A stretch of DNA of 64,000 bases from assembly GCF_003144035.1 (NCBI RefSeq), contig NZ_QFWT01000013.1, positions 25,279-89,278 of the forward strand, written 5' to 3'. The translations under genes and the position numbers were made by a program. How positions within the stretch are numbered: the first letter of the stretch is position 1; the number at the start of each line of letters is the position of its first letter. This DNA comes from Vibrio albus. Its GTDB lineage: Bacteria; Pseudomonadota; Gammaproteobacteria; Enterobacterales; Vibrionaceae. A model generated the notes under the pieces. The model searched no databases. It was not told where the DNA came from and saw only the letters and a program-made list of their open reading frames with translations. Below, one piece after another: positions 8,841 through 17,082 of this stretch.

Positions 8841-10370
8841 TTAAACACGACTCGCTTCCGAAGGTTTCAGCGCGTCAGGCAAGGGCTTAAAGACGACTTT
8901 GTTCCGACCTTCGATTTTCGCTTGATAAAGTGCCTGATCTACCCTCTGAATGATGGTTGCTGTTGAATCTCCGGTGTAATATTCCGTTACGCCAAGACTA
9001 ACAGACCGGTATCCAGCGACACCTAGCTTAACCTGCTCCACGCCTTCTCTTAAACCTTCAGCAACATGGAATGCACCTTCTAACCCCGTGTTGGGGCAGA
9101 CAATAAGAAACTCCTCTCCTCCCCAACGCCCGACAGAATCAACACGGCGTACCCTGCTCTCAAACAGTCTGGCAATATTAACTAGAACCAGATCGCCAAC
9201 CTGATGACCATAGGTATCGTTGATTGATTTAAAATGATCCACATCGGCCATAATGATGGCGAGGTTTCCGCCATAACGCCTTACCCTTTCAAACTCTGTA
9301 ACCAAAATTTTTTCTATTTTTCCTCTGTTATACAGGTTGGTTAAGCTGTCAGTCGTAGATATTTTCTCCAGTTCTCCGTTTTTTTTCTCTAAAGAAGCTT
9401 TCACGTGCAACAGCTCTGATAAGGCTTTGTCTGCTCTTTGCTTTTGAAAAGCTAATTTCATGTTCCACCAAAAAAACAGAACAATAATAAATATTGCGGT
9501 AACAAAAATGTATAATGCCGGCCCGTAATTCGTCTGCTCAACGGTTTGTACCGTAAACCACTTTAGTTGTAGCGCTGAATGCTGCTTAGCCGTGATTGAC
9601 CTAAAGCCTTTATTCATAATACTGGTCAGAACCGACCATTCTTTTGGCGCAATAAAGCTGAAATCAATATTCTTGTACTTGGTGGGGATCGCAACTTTAA
9701 GTTTATCCATCCGCCCGTTGACAATCATATAATTGGCTATCGCAAGGTTGCCTATATACGCATCAGCCACACCATTATTGACCAGCAATAGTGCTTGCTC
9801 TGTAGTAGGTACATTCGCAATCTGCAGTTGAGGATAATCGTCTCCAATCCACTGGTTAGTCAGATATCCTGTCTCTAAGGATACAACCTTCCCATTTAAG
9901 TCAGTGACTTTGAAAATTGGCGGGCTATCTTTATTCACTATCACCACAATAGGATAAGAGAGGAAGGCCTCACCGAATGAGAACCGGGCTGCTCGCTCAG
10001 GACTTTTTACTGTGTAGGTCAGAGTGTCAAAATCCTTCCTTCTTTGTTCAATCTCATTGAAGGCCTCCTTCAGCGGACGATCATCGGCAACAAACACCGC
10101 TTGAAATCCAACCTGCTTAGAAATCAGACGGATATAATCGACCGCCAGACCGGTTGCTTCTCCGTCTCTGACAAATTCAAAAGGGGGAATTCTGGAGCGA
10201 ACTCTGAAACGAATGACAGGGTGCTCCTGCAGAAAGCTGACTTCCTCTTCACTAAGAAAATCAGGCCAGCGTTTATCTTCCGGCAAAGCAGAGACATAAC
10301 CAGAAAACATGATTCCCAAGCAAATAATTATGATATTTCTGCCTATCTTTTTAATCTGACTATTCATCAT
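8841..10370 (-). CDS. Diguanylate cyclase with periplasmic SBP_bac_3 sensor domain
   Basis: 509 aa. A signal peptide or anchor (about 1-28) is followed by a bacterial solute-binding family 3 domain in the periplasm (about 45-265), one transmembrane helix (about 283-302, LYIFVTAIFIIVLFFWWNM), a short coiled coil and a GGDEF domain (about 340-500). The catalytic motif is an intact GGEEF in RWGGEEFLIV, and RRVD five residues upstream is the product-inhibition I-site (RxxD). It should make c-di-GMP in response to a small periplasmic ligand, perhaps an amino acid, which is inferred from the domain class. It appears to be a single-gene unit, separated by 116 bases from the response regulator. Confidence 0.93.
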   Translation of the reverse strand: MMNSQIKKIGRNIIIICLGIMFSGYVSALPEDKRWPDFLSEEEVSFLQEHPVIRFRVRSRIPPFEFVRDGEATGLAVDYIRLISKQVGFQAVFVADDRPLKEAFNEIEQRRKDFDTLTYTVKSPERAARFSFGEAFLSYPIVVIVNKDSPPIFKVTDLNGKVVSLETGYLTNQWIGDDYPQLQIANVPTTEQALLLVNNGVADAYIGNLAIANYMIVNGRMDKLKVAIPTKYKNIDFSFIAPKEWSVLTSIMNKGFRSITAKQHSALQLKWFTVQTVEQTNYGPALYIFVTAIFIIVLFFWWNMKLAFQKQRADKALSELLHVKASLEKKNGELEKISTTDSLTNLYNRGKIEKILVTEFERVRRYGGNLAIIMADVDHFKSINDTYGHQVGDLVLVNIARLFESRVRRVDSVGRWGGEEFLIVCPNTGLEGAFHVAEGLREGVEQVKLGVAGYRSVSLGVTEYYTGDSTATIIQRVDQALYQAKIEGRNKVVFKPLPDALKPSEASRV

Positions 10371-10610
10371 CGGCTTATTCTCAGTACTTAGAAATAAGTA
10401 TATACCACCATGGCCAGAACGTTATTGTTTCATTTATTAATAAAGCACCCCAAAATCGGAGGAAAAACACACAAGTTGTTCACCAAACAAGCAAACGGTT
10501 CTTTTCACGCAAAAAACATGTATTTCAGGGTTGCCAAACATCCGACAATAAGAGTAAGATTAGCTCCGAAGTCAACGAGATACATTTAGTTTATATTGAC
10601 TTACCACAGT

Positions 10611-10697
10611 GCGGTGGTGGCGGAATTGGTAGACGCGCTAGCTTCAGGTGCTAGTGTCCGCAAGGACGTGAGGGTTCAAGTCCCTCCCTCCGCACCA
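10611..10697 (+). tRNA. tRNA-Leu (anticodon CAG)
   Basis: 87 bases including an encoded CCA. The anticodon stem ctagc/gctag is perfect and encloses the loop ttcaggt, giving anticodon CAG. A long variable arm (class II tRNA) and the T-loop gttcaag are present. The acceptor stem closes gcgg/ccgc with a mismatch at position 5, as recalled for the enterobacterial tRNA-Leu(CAG). It stands alone between the diguanylate cyclase gene and the EAL-HDOD gene. Confidence 0.97.
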
Positions 10698-10961
10698 AAC
10701 TCTTTCCTTATGTTATTTCTTTTTATTATAACTTTTATTTCAAAAGTGTAGCCCATTAAAAAATTTCATATCAAGTTTATGTAAGTATTATTGCATAATT
10801 ACGTTGTTATACCCCCTCTGTAAAATAACCAAAGAGTTTTGTGACAATTTTATCAATATTTCTAATTCACCTTACAACACCATAGGCAGCTAATAAATCA
10901 TCAACTATACTTGTTTAAAATCATACTAAACATAATGTTATAGTCGGGGTGAATACAATAC

Positions 10962-12182
10962 ATGGACACTTATGTTGCCCGCCAACCCATCCTTAACCGG
11001 CAAAAGGAAACCTACGGTTACGAATTACTGTTCCGGGATGGAGAAAGAAACGCCTTTCCTTCTGAAATCAGTGAAACCAGAGCGACTTATCGTGTAGTTG
11101 CTGAAAACTTACTTTCTTTCGGTCGTAATGCAAACCAGCCGGGATCCCGCTGTTTTATTAATTTTTCCTATGATTCCATTATCCAGGGACTTCCCTCCAG
11201 CCTTCCACAAGAGCAAGTGGTTATAGAAATTCCCGGACAATTGGTACCAGACGATTCGTTATATGCAGCCGTATCCAAACTTAACCGGGAAGGATATCTG
11301 CTAGCCATTGATGACTTTACCCATACAGATGAGTGGGAACGTTTCATTCCACTTGTACATATCATCAAGCTCGATGTACTGGATATAGGCATAGGCGCTG
11401 CCTGTAACTATATTATTGATCAATTAGATATGGGAATAACCACCGCTTTTCTGGCTGAAAAGATCGAAACACAGGAAGAGTTTGAAGAGGCATTAGATGC
11501 CGGATTCCGTTATTTTCAAGGGTACTTTTTCAGTAAACCGAAAATAATTAAACAAAAGTACGTCAGCCCCGAACAAATGCTCGCGCTTGAGTTATTGGGA
11601 GAAGTAGCTAAATCGGAAGTCGATTTCAGTCGTGTGGAACAAATTATAGAAAAAGATATTTCTCTTTCTTATAAATTGCTTCGTTTTGTTAATTCACTGT
11701 CTGAAAGGATCAGCCGTCCAATTGAATCATTTCACCAGGCTTTAGTGTACCTTGGCCATGACAAACTCAAAATTTTCGTATCACTCACTGTTGCCTCATT
11801 TGTAACAGCCAACAAACCAGAAGAAATCTACAGCCTTTGTATGCAGCGGGCTCAATTCTGTCAGCTCATGGCAAAATTCAAACCTTTCAGCAGCCACCAG
11901 AATAACCTATTCTTAATTGGGCTATTTTCAATGTTGGATGCTTTACTGGATGGCCCTCTGGAGTCTCTGATTTCTGAGCTTCCTCTATCGGAAGAAGCAA
12001 AACTTGCTTTGATCTCAAGAGAAGGACCGCTTGGGTATCTGCTCCAGGTAGAAGAGTGTTATGAACACGCTGACTGGGAAGCCAGCAAAATGCTGTGTCA
12101 GCAGTTAGAGCTTGATTTTAATGGTGTGAGTGACGCTTACCACCAGGCACAACAATGGAGCCAGGAAGTGAGTAAACTTTAG
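10962..12182 (+). CDS. EAL-HDOD domain protein (CdgJ-like)
   Basis: 406 aa. The N-terminal half (about 1-200) is an EAL-type domain beginning with ARQPILNRQKETYGYELLFRDG. The signature is ELLFR in place of the canonical EAL-LxR, and acidic metal ligands are partly replaced, so phosphodiesterase activity is doubtful. The C-terminal half (about 205-400) is an HDOD domain. Vibrio proteins of this architecture (CdgJ type) influence motility and biofilm without clear enzyme activity (family knowledge). The start ATG follows a gggg-containing purine stretch at 10947-10950. It is co-directional with the unrecognised membrane protein that follows 53 bases later. Confidence 0.88.
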   Translation: MDTYVARQPILNRQKETYGYELLFRDGERNAFPSEISETRATYRVVAENLLSFGRNANQPGSRCFINFSYDSIIQGLPSSLPQEQVVIEIPGQLVPDDSLYAAVSKLNREGYLLAIDDFTHTDEWERFIPLVHIIKLDVLDIGIGAACNYIIDQLDMGITTAFLAEKIETQEEFEEALDAGFRYFQGYFFSKPKIIKQKYVSPEQMLALELLGEVAKSEVDFSRVEQIIEKDISLSYKLLRFVNSLSERISRPIESFHQALVYLGHDKLKIFVSLTVASFVTANKPEEIYSLCMQRAQFCQLMAKFKPFSSHQNNLFLIGLFSMLDALLDGPLESLISELPLSEEAKLALISREGPLGYLLQVEECYEHADWEASKMLCQQLELDFNGVSDAYHQAQQWSQEVSKL

Positions 12183-12235
12183 GGTATATCGATACCCATT
12201 CCAGCAATTATCTAGCGTATTTGTGGAGCAAAAGT

Positions 12236-12841
12236 ATGGCAAACCAGTCCCGTTTTGATGAACTTTTGAAGCGCTTACGCGATACCGAAAAAGAGCTGGA
12301 AGGTGAAATGGAGCGTTTGCTGGGTGAACAGCGGCAAAGGTTCCATTACACAATGGAACACGGAAAAGTCAGGTTTGAAAAAAGCGTTCACGCAATCCAG
12401 CGCCAATATAAAGTGGGTGTCTGGCGATATCTGCGAGAGGCGAAGTTACGCTATGTTCTGTCTGCCCCCCTGATATATGTGATGATCATTCCATTACTAT
12501 TCTTGGACATATCACTCACCGTGTACCAGCAAATATGTTTTCGTATTTATGGTATCCCTCTTGTAAAACGAACCGAGTTTTTTACGATTGATCGGCACCT
12601 TTTGGATTATTTAAATGCGATTGAAAAACTCAACTGCGTTTATTGTAGTTATGGTAACGGGGTTATCGCCTATGGTCGAGAGATCACGTCCAAAACAGAA
12701 CAATTCTGGTGCCCAATAAAACATGCTAAGAGAGCATCATACAAACATGCACGCCTGGATAAATTTTTTGAATATGGTGATGCAAATGCCTGGAGGCAAG
12801 ATCTTAAAACATTAAGAAAGGATTGGGAGGATAAAAACTAA
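12236..12841 (+). CDS. Conserved membrane protein of unknown function with CxxC motif
   Basis: 201 aa from the ATG at 12236, chosen because GGAG lies 7 bases upstream; a TTG at 12221 would add five residues. I recognise no named domain. The N-terminal part (about 1-55) is a charged, probably coiled-coil helix rich in Glu, Arg and Gln. A hydrophobic stretch at about 68-92 (APLIYVMIIPLLFLDISL) could span or dip into the membrane. The C-terminal half has the cluster NCVYCSYGNGVIAYGRE and then FWCPIKHA, so three cysteines and a histidine could bind a metal or undergo redox chemistry. The dense, ungapped motif suggests strong conservation. It lies 53 bases after the EAL-HDOD gene and is convergent with the racemase gene. 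Confidence 0.8.
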   Translation: MANQSRFDELLKRLRDTEKELEGEMERLLGEQRQRFHYTMEHGKVRFEKSVHAIQRQYKVGVWRYLREAKLRYVLSAPLIYVMIIPLLFLDISLTVYQQICFRIYGIPLVKRTEFFTIDRHLLDYLNAIEKLNCVYCSYGNGVIAYGREITSKTEQFWCPIKHAKRASYKHARLDKFFEYGDANAWRQDLKTLRKDWEDKN

Positions 12842-12920
12842 ACGTGCTGATTGGAAGACAGACATAGGGGTTGAGGCCCGGGAATATCCCTGCATACCTC
12901 AAACCACTAAGCCGTTTTTG

Positions 12921-13646
12921 TTAGCTGCAATAGATCTGAGTCAGATCCTTAATTTTCTCTTCAGGTGGAGGCGCATACCCCCCTTGTCGGGTTGTACTCA
13001 TTTTTAGTCTTACCAGACTTTCGCACAATGAAACGGCACAGGTCACGCCATCTAAAACCGGGATTGAAAACTGCTCTGACAACTTGTCAGCCAGATCAAC
13101 CATGCCTGCACAGCCCAGTACAATCGCTTCAGCTCTGTCTTCTGCTAATGCTTTTTCAATCTCTAGCCCTATTTTCTTGGCTGCGGTATCCCCGTCATGC
13201 TCGAGTTCGAGTACAGGTATCTCTGACGAACGAACACGAACGCATTGTCTTTCCATACCATACTTCATCAGATTATGTTCCAATGCGGGAACCGATCGAG
13301 CAAGCGTTGTTACTACGCTGAATTTATTGGATAGCATTGAGGCAACCTTGTACCCTGCTTCACCAATGCCGATAACTGGTTTATTGGTAATACAACGTGC
13401 CGCATCCAGTCCCGTATCATCAAAACAGGCAATCACAACGGCATCAAAATCTTTTTCCGACTGAATGGCCTGTAACATTCCCGGTACCGCCATGGCTTCG
13501 TCGTAATACCCTTCTATAGAGACAGGCCCATGTTGTGAAGTAACAGCCACAATTTCAGTATCCGCAGACGCTACTCGCTGAGCGGCGATGCAGGCCTTAT
13601 CCGTCATACTGGCTGTTGTGTTTGGGTTTACAACTAGTATTCGCAT
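12921..13646 (-). CDS. Aspartate/glutamate/hydantoin racemase-family protein
   Basis: 241 aa, the usual size for the hydantoin/allantoin-racemase branch. It starts MRILVVNPNTTASMT, the family's phosphate/substrate loop. Two catalytic cysteines are visible, in VVIACFDDTGLDAAR (about residue 74) and in IVLGCAGM (about residue 180). Family members racemise hydantoins, allantoin or Asp/Glu without a cofactor, or isomerise maleate. Its start lies 3 bases after the stop of the upstream ATPase gene, so it is the last gene of the Liv-type transporter operon and presumably acts on the imported compound. No hydantoinase or carbamoylase gene is nearby, so the substrate stays open. Confidence 0.85.
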   Translation of the reverse strand: MRILVVNPNTTASMTDKACIAAQRVASADTEIVAVTSQHGPVSIEGYYDEAMAVPGMLQAIQSEKDFDAVVIACFDDTGLDAARCITNKPVIGIGEAGYKVASMLSNKFSVVTTLARSVPALEHNLMKYGMERQCVRVRSSEIPVLELEHDGDTAAKKIGLEIEKALAEDRAEAIVLGCAGMVDLADKLSEQFSIPVLDGVTCAVSLCESLVRLKMSTTRQGGYAPPPEEKIKDLTQIYCS

Positions 13647-13649
13647 CTC

Positions 13650-14372
13650 TTAAACTTCCCCACCTAAATACGCTTCTTTAATACGTTTATCATCCATCAG
13701 TTCTTTAGACTGACCTTCTAACACAATAGAACCGGTAGACAACGCATAGGTACGATTAGATATCGACATCGCCATGCGACTGTTTTGTTCTACAAGTAAC
13801 ACACTGACATTCTGATCCCGTGATATAGCCACAATTGAACGGGCAATTTCCTGCACTAATTTGGGTGCGATACCAAGGCTGGGTTCATCAAGCAACAGAA
13901 CTTTAGGGTTCGCCATCAATGCACGGCCAATAACCATCATTTGCTGTTCACCACCCGACAACGTTCCGGCTTGTTGTGAATACCGCTCTCTCAGGCGAGG
14001 AAAACGCTCTAACACACTGTCCAGTGTATCTGCTATTCCAGCCTTATCCGTGCGCGTAAACGCGCCCATCAATAAGTTGTCCTTGATAGACATATAAGGA
14101 AATACCCGGCGGCCTTCAGGGACCATGGCGATTCCTCGCCCTACGATCTGGCTGGCTGGCGTACCGTCCAGGCGCTCACCCTCGTAGTAGATTTTCCCGG
14201 ACTTGATCCCGGATAGCCCGGTGATCGCTCTTAAAATGGAAGATTTCCCAGCTCCGTTTGCCCCGATAAGCGCGACTGTCTCACCTTCATGCAAATTAAC
14301 AGAGACCCCTTTCAGCGCATAGACGTGATCATAATAGAGCTCGACATTCTCAAGTTTCAGTATTTCTTTCAT
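13650..14372 (-). CDS. Branched-chain amino acid-type ABC transporter ATPase, LivF-like
   Basis: 240 aa. ATP-binding subunit of a HAAT-family importer. Walker A is GANGAGKSS near residue 37, the signature is LSGGEQQMM, and Walker B is VLLLDEPSLGIAP. The short length without the C-terminal extension of LivG, and the extended stretch MVPEGRRVFPYMSIKDNL, are typical of LivF/UrtE proteins. It lies 3 bases downstream of the LivG-like gene and 3 bases upstream of the racemase gene. The pairing of two different ATPases with two different permeases is the standard HAAT arrangement. Confidence 0.93.
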   Translation of the reverse strand: MKEILKLENVELYYDHVYALKGVSVNLHEGETVALIGANGAGKSSILRAITGLSGIKSGKIYYEGERLDGTPASQIVGRGIAMVPEGRRVFPYMSIKDNLLMGAFTRTDKAGIADTLDSVLERFPRLRERYSQQAGTLSGGEQQMMVIGRALMANPKVLLLDEPSLGIAPKLVQEIARSIVAISRDQNVSVLLVEQNSRMAMSISNRTYALSTGSIVLEGQSKELMDDKRIKEAYLGGEV

Positions 14373-14375
14373 TAC

Positions 14376-15158
14376 TTAAATCCCCACCGCGACATCTTCA
14401 GAACCCAGATAAGCTTCAATTACTTTGGGGTTATTTTGAATTTCCTGCGGTGTTCCCTCCGCAATCTTTTCACCAAAATTGAGCACCACGATACGATTCG
14501 AAATCTTCATCACTGCCGGTATATCATGTTCGACCAACAATACCGTCACATTGCGTTCATCTCTTAATCGTTTGACCAGTTCAACCAAACGCATTGTCTC
14601 ATCATGATTCAGACCCGCGAAAGGCTCATCCAATAAGATGATCTGAGGATCTGTCGCCAGGCCAATGGCCATGCCCAGAACCCTTAAATGTCCCTGTGGC
14701 AGGTTTGAGGCCAGTTCATCAGCGATAGGCTCCAGCCCCAAAAGCTGAATGATTTTATCAGCTGATTCACCAAATTTCGCTTCATCTGCTTTGGCTGCTG
14801 AACTTCCGATAAAAAAGCCAAATAACGACGCTTTTGACTGAAGGTGGTGGGAAACAATAATGTTTTCCCTCACCGTCATTGATTTAAAAATGGTCGTTTC
14901 CTGAAACGTTCTTACGACTCCCCGCCGGGCCACAGTATGTGGAGCAAGGTTACTGATTCTGTCCCCCCGGAAAAGTACCATCCCGCTGGACGTCTTCAGG
15001 AAAGAGGAAATCAGTTTAAAAAGCGTCGACTTCCCGGCTCCGTTGGGCCCGATGACCGATAGTATCTCCCCTTTATGAACCAGAAAACTCACGTCGTTAA
15101 CGGCCGTTAATCCACCAAATCGTTTCGTTACATTACGTATTTCAAGTAGTGGTTTCAT
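14376..15158 (-). CDS. Branched-chain amino acid-type ABC transporter ATPase, LivG-like
   Basis: 260 aa. Walker A is GPNGAGKSTLF near residue 38. The usual LSGG signature is replaced by LPQGHLRVLGMA, so the family's LxxGxxR spacing is kept but the sequence is degenerate. Walker B is IILLDEPFAGLN. The C-terminal LivG-type extension (EGTPQEIQNNPKVIEAYLG) is present. The start overlaps the stop of the LivM-like permease by one base. The non-canonical signature may make one of the two ATP sites weaker; this is inference. Confidence 0.9.
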   Translation of the reverse strand: MKPLLEIRNVTKRFGGLTAVNDVSFLVHKGEILSVIGPNGAGKSTLFKLISSFLKTSSGMVLFRGDRISNLAPHTVARRGVVRTFQETTIFKSMTVRENIIVSHHLQSKASLFGFFIGSSAAKADEAKFGESADKIIQLLGLEPIADELASNLPQGHLRVLGMAIGLATDPQIILLDEPFAGLNHDETMRLVELVKRLRDERNVTVLLVEHDIPAVMKISNRIVVLNFGEKIAEGTPQEIQNNPKVIEAYLGSEDVAVGI

Positions 15159-16126
15159 TATCGGTTCCCCTTTCTTTCAATCAGACTCAATACGCCATTT
15201 GGCAGGAACAGCATCAGCAAAATTAACAGACTTGAGTAAATAAGCATTTGATATTTACCTACTGTAAATAACAGATCCCAGCCGAAATAAAGCATCAGAG
15301 TGCCTAGCATTGGACCGAAAACGTACCCCAGGCCCCCAAGGAAACAGTTCAGCATAAAGTTAATACTGTCTGCGATTTGGAACGATGACGGATAGACTGA
15401 CTGGGTAATGGCAACAAAACTAGCCCCCGCTATACCACCAAAGAATGATGAAATCGAATAAGTCAAAATACGCAGATAGGTCGTGTTCACACCAATGGAT
15501 GATGCCAACTCCTCGTTCTGTTGTAGTGATCGACACAAGTGACCCAGACGAGAATTCACAATACGCCACAATACAGCGTAAACCATAATCATCAGTGTTA
15601 TTGCCATTAAATAAAAGGCAATTTTAGGATTCTCAAGAGTGCCGAAATCCGGAATCAGGGTGATACCAAAAACTTCAATCGCACCTGGTAAAGGAATAGA
15701 AGTAATCCCTTTAGCTCCATGAGTAATTGGCAATGCCAGTGCGGTTAAACGCATTACTTCAGTCAGTATTAGCGTAACCATGGCAAAATAAACACCACGC
15801 AGACGCAATATCGGCAGTCCAATTAAGACAGATAATACAACACAGAATAAGCCCGCTAATGGTAATGTTGACCAGAAACTGAATCCATATTGAGTAATTA
15901 ATATAGCAGACACATAACCGCCTACTAAAGAGTACGCACCCTGCCCAATATTAATTCGTCCAATATAAAACGTCAGCCATACACCAGCAGAAGATATTGA
16001 AAGAAGAGCAACGGATGTTAAAGTATAATAAAAATCTGTGCGACCAGTAACTGCAATAAACATAGGAACAAGCAGATACACAGCAATAGCAAAAATAGCA
16101 ACACGAACTAATAATTTATTATTCAT
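15158..16126 (-). CDS. Branched-chain amino acid-type ABC transporter permease, LivM-like
   Basis: 322 aa with about nine or ten hydrophobic helices and the LivM-type coupling region RLGHLCRSLQQNEELASSIGVNTTYLRI near residues 190-215. A GGGGA Shine-Dalgarno precedes the ATG and overlaps the end of the LivH-like gene, with a gap of four bases. It forms the inner-membrane channel with the LivH-like subunit. Whether the substrate is an amino acid, urea, amide or hydantoin-like compound cannot be told from the permease. Confidence 0.93.
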   Translation of the reverse strand: MNNKLLVRVAIFAIAVYLLVPMFIAVTGRTDFYYTLTSVALLSISSAGVWLTFYIGRINIGQGAYSLVGGYVSAILITQYGFSFWSTLPLAGLFCVVLSVLIGLPILRLRGVYFAMVTLILTEVMRLTALALPITHGAKGITSIPLPGAIEVFGITLIPDFGTLENPKIAFYLMAITLMIMVYAVLWRIVNSRLGHLCRSLQQNEELASSIGVNTTYLRILTYSISSFFGGIAGASFVAITQSVYPSSFQIADSINFMLNCFLGGLGYVFGPMLGTLMLYFGWDLLFTVGKYQMLIYSSLLILLMLFLPNGVLSLIERKGNR

Positions 16127-16130
16127 GATA

Positions 16131-17000
16131 TTATCCCCAAGGCTTGCCCATTAAACCATGTGGTCTAATAGCCAAAAATATCATCAAGGATGCAAAGATC
16201 ACCAGATAAGTAATATCGCCATATTCAGACAATACCGACAAACCGACACTCTCCATCATTCCCAAAATAAAGCCACCCACGATAGCACCCGGAATAACAC
16301 CAGCACCACCTATCATAATCATGATAAAAGCTTTCGTTGAGGTTGGTCCGCCCATTCCCAGGTTAATTCCGGTAATGGTAACCAGAAGCCCACCCACAAC
16401 GCCAGCCAGCATGGCACCTAAAGCAAACCCAATCATTTGATAACGGTCGACATCCACGCCCATTAGTGTTGCAGCGACTTTATCCTGAGCCAGCGCCCGC
16501 ATTGCGCGACCCGCTTTTGAATACTGCATGATCAGCATAAATGCAATGATCATTGCTATCGCAATAACACCAATGAAAATCCGGTCATAAGGCATGATGA
16601 CCTTAAAATCCCAGTTAAAGACACCATCAATTATTTTTGGTACACCACGTTGTTTTTCACCAAATGCCAGCAAAATTACAGCATCAAGAAAAAAACCAAT
16701 ACCGGCGGCGAGCAGCATTGTACTTTCGTCTCGTTTAGACTTTTTAATAACCGGACGAAATAGAAATTTTTCAATAAGTGCTCCAACTACAGCCAGAACA
16801 ACAGCAGATATAAGCAGTGCAACAATAAAAGGAAGACCAAACTGTGATACCACTGTATATGTTACAAAGCCACCTAGTACATACATCTGACCATGCGCGA
16901 AATTAAGCACGTTCATCAGTGAGAAAATAAGTGTCAGACCCAGGGCTATTAGTGCATATTGAGCACCCAGATATAGTCCATTAACAACAATCTGTTCCAT
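16131..17000 (-). CDS. Branched-chain amino acid-type ABC transporter permease, LivH-like
   Basis: 289 aa, about eight hydrophobic helices, the family's usual length. The N-terminus (GLYLGAQYALIALGLTLIF, then MNVLNFAHGQMYVLGGF) is the LivH/UrtB signature, and the coupling helix is SKAGRAMRALAQDKVAATLMGVD. AGGA precedes the ATG by six bases. The 82-base gap to the upstream binding-protein gene contains a strong hairpin, which could reduce read-through so that the binding protein is made in excess. Confidence 0.94.
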   Translation of the reverse strand: MEQIVVNGLYLGAQYALIALGLTLIFSLMNVLNFAHGQMYVLGGFVTYTVVSQFGLPFIVALLISAVVLAVVGALIEKFLFRPVIKKSKRDESTMLLAAGIGFFLDAVILLAFGEKQRGVPKIIDGVFNWDFKVIMPYDRIFIGVIAIAMIIAFMLIMQYSKAGRAMRALAQDKVAATLMGVDVDRYQMIGFALGAMLAGVVGGLLVTITGINLGMGGPTSTKAFIMIMIGGAGVIPGAIVGGFILGMMESVGLSVLSEYGDITYLVIFASLMIFLAIRPHGLMGKPWG

Positions 17001-17035
17001 AAGTAATCCTGTATGAAATATAGTGGTGAGGTATT

Positions 17036-17058
17036 AGTGGCACTTTATTAGTGCCACT
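17036..17058 (-). other. Intercistronic hairpin between binding-protein and permease genes
   Basis: A perfect 9-base-pair stem (agtggcact/agtgccact) with a five-base loop and no U run. It lies in the 82-base gap between the substrate-binding protein gene and the LivH-like gene. Its position suggests a 3'-end stabiliser or partial attenuator of the kind often seen after abundant binding-protein genes. Confidence 0.6.
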
Positions 17059-17082
17059 TTACTACCACTTTATTTAATTACA

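Noticed and set aside
12868..12905. gaggttg/cctcaaacc pairing between the converging genes as a terminator
   Set aside because: Imperfect pairing, long loop and no T run on either strand.
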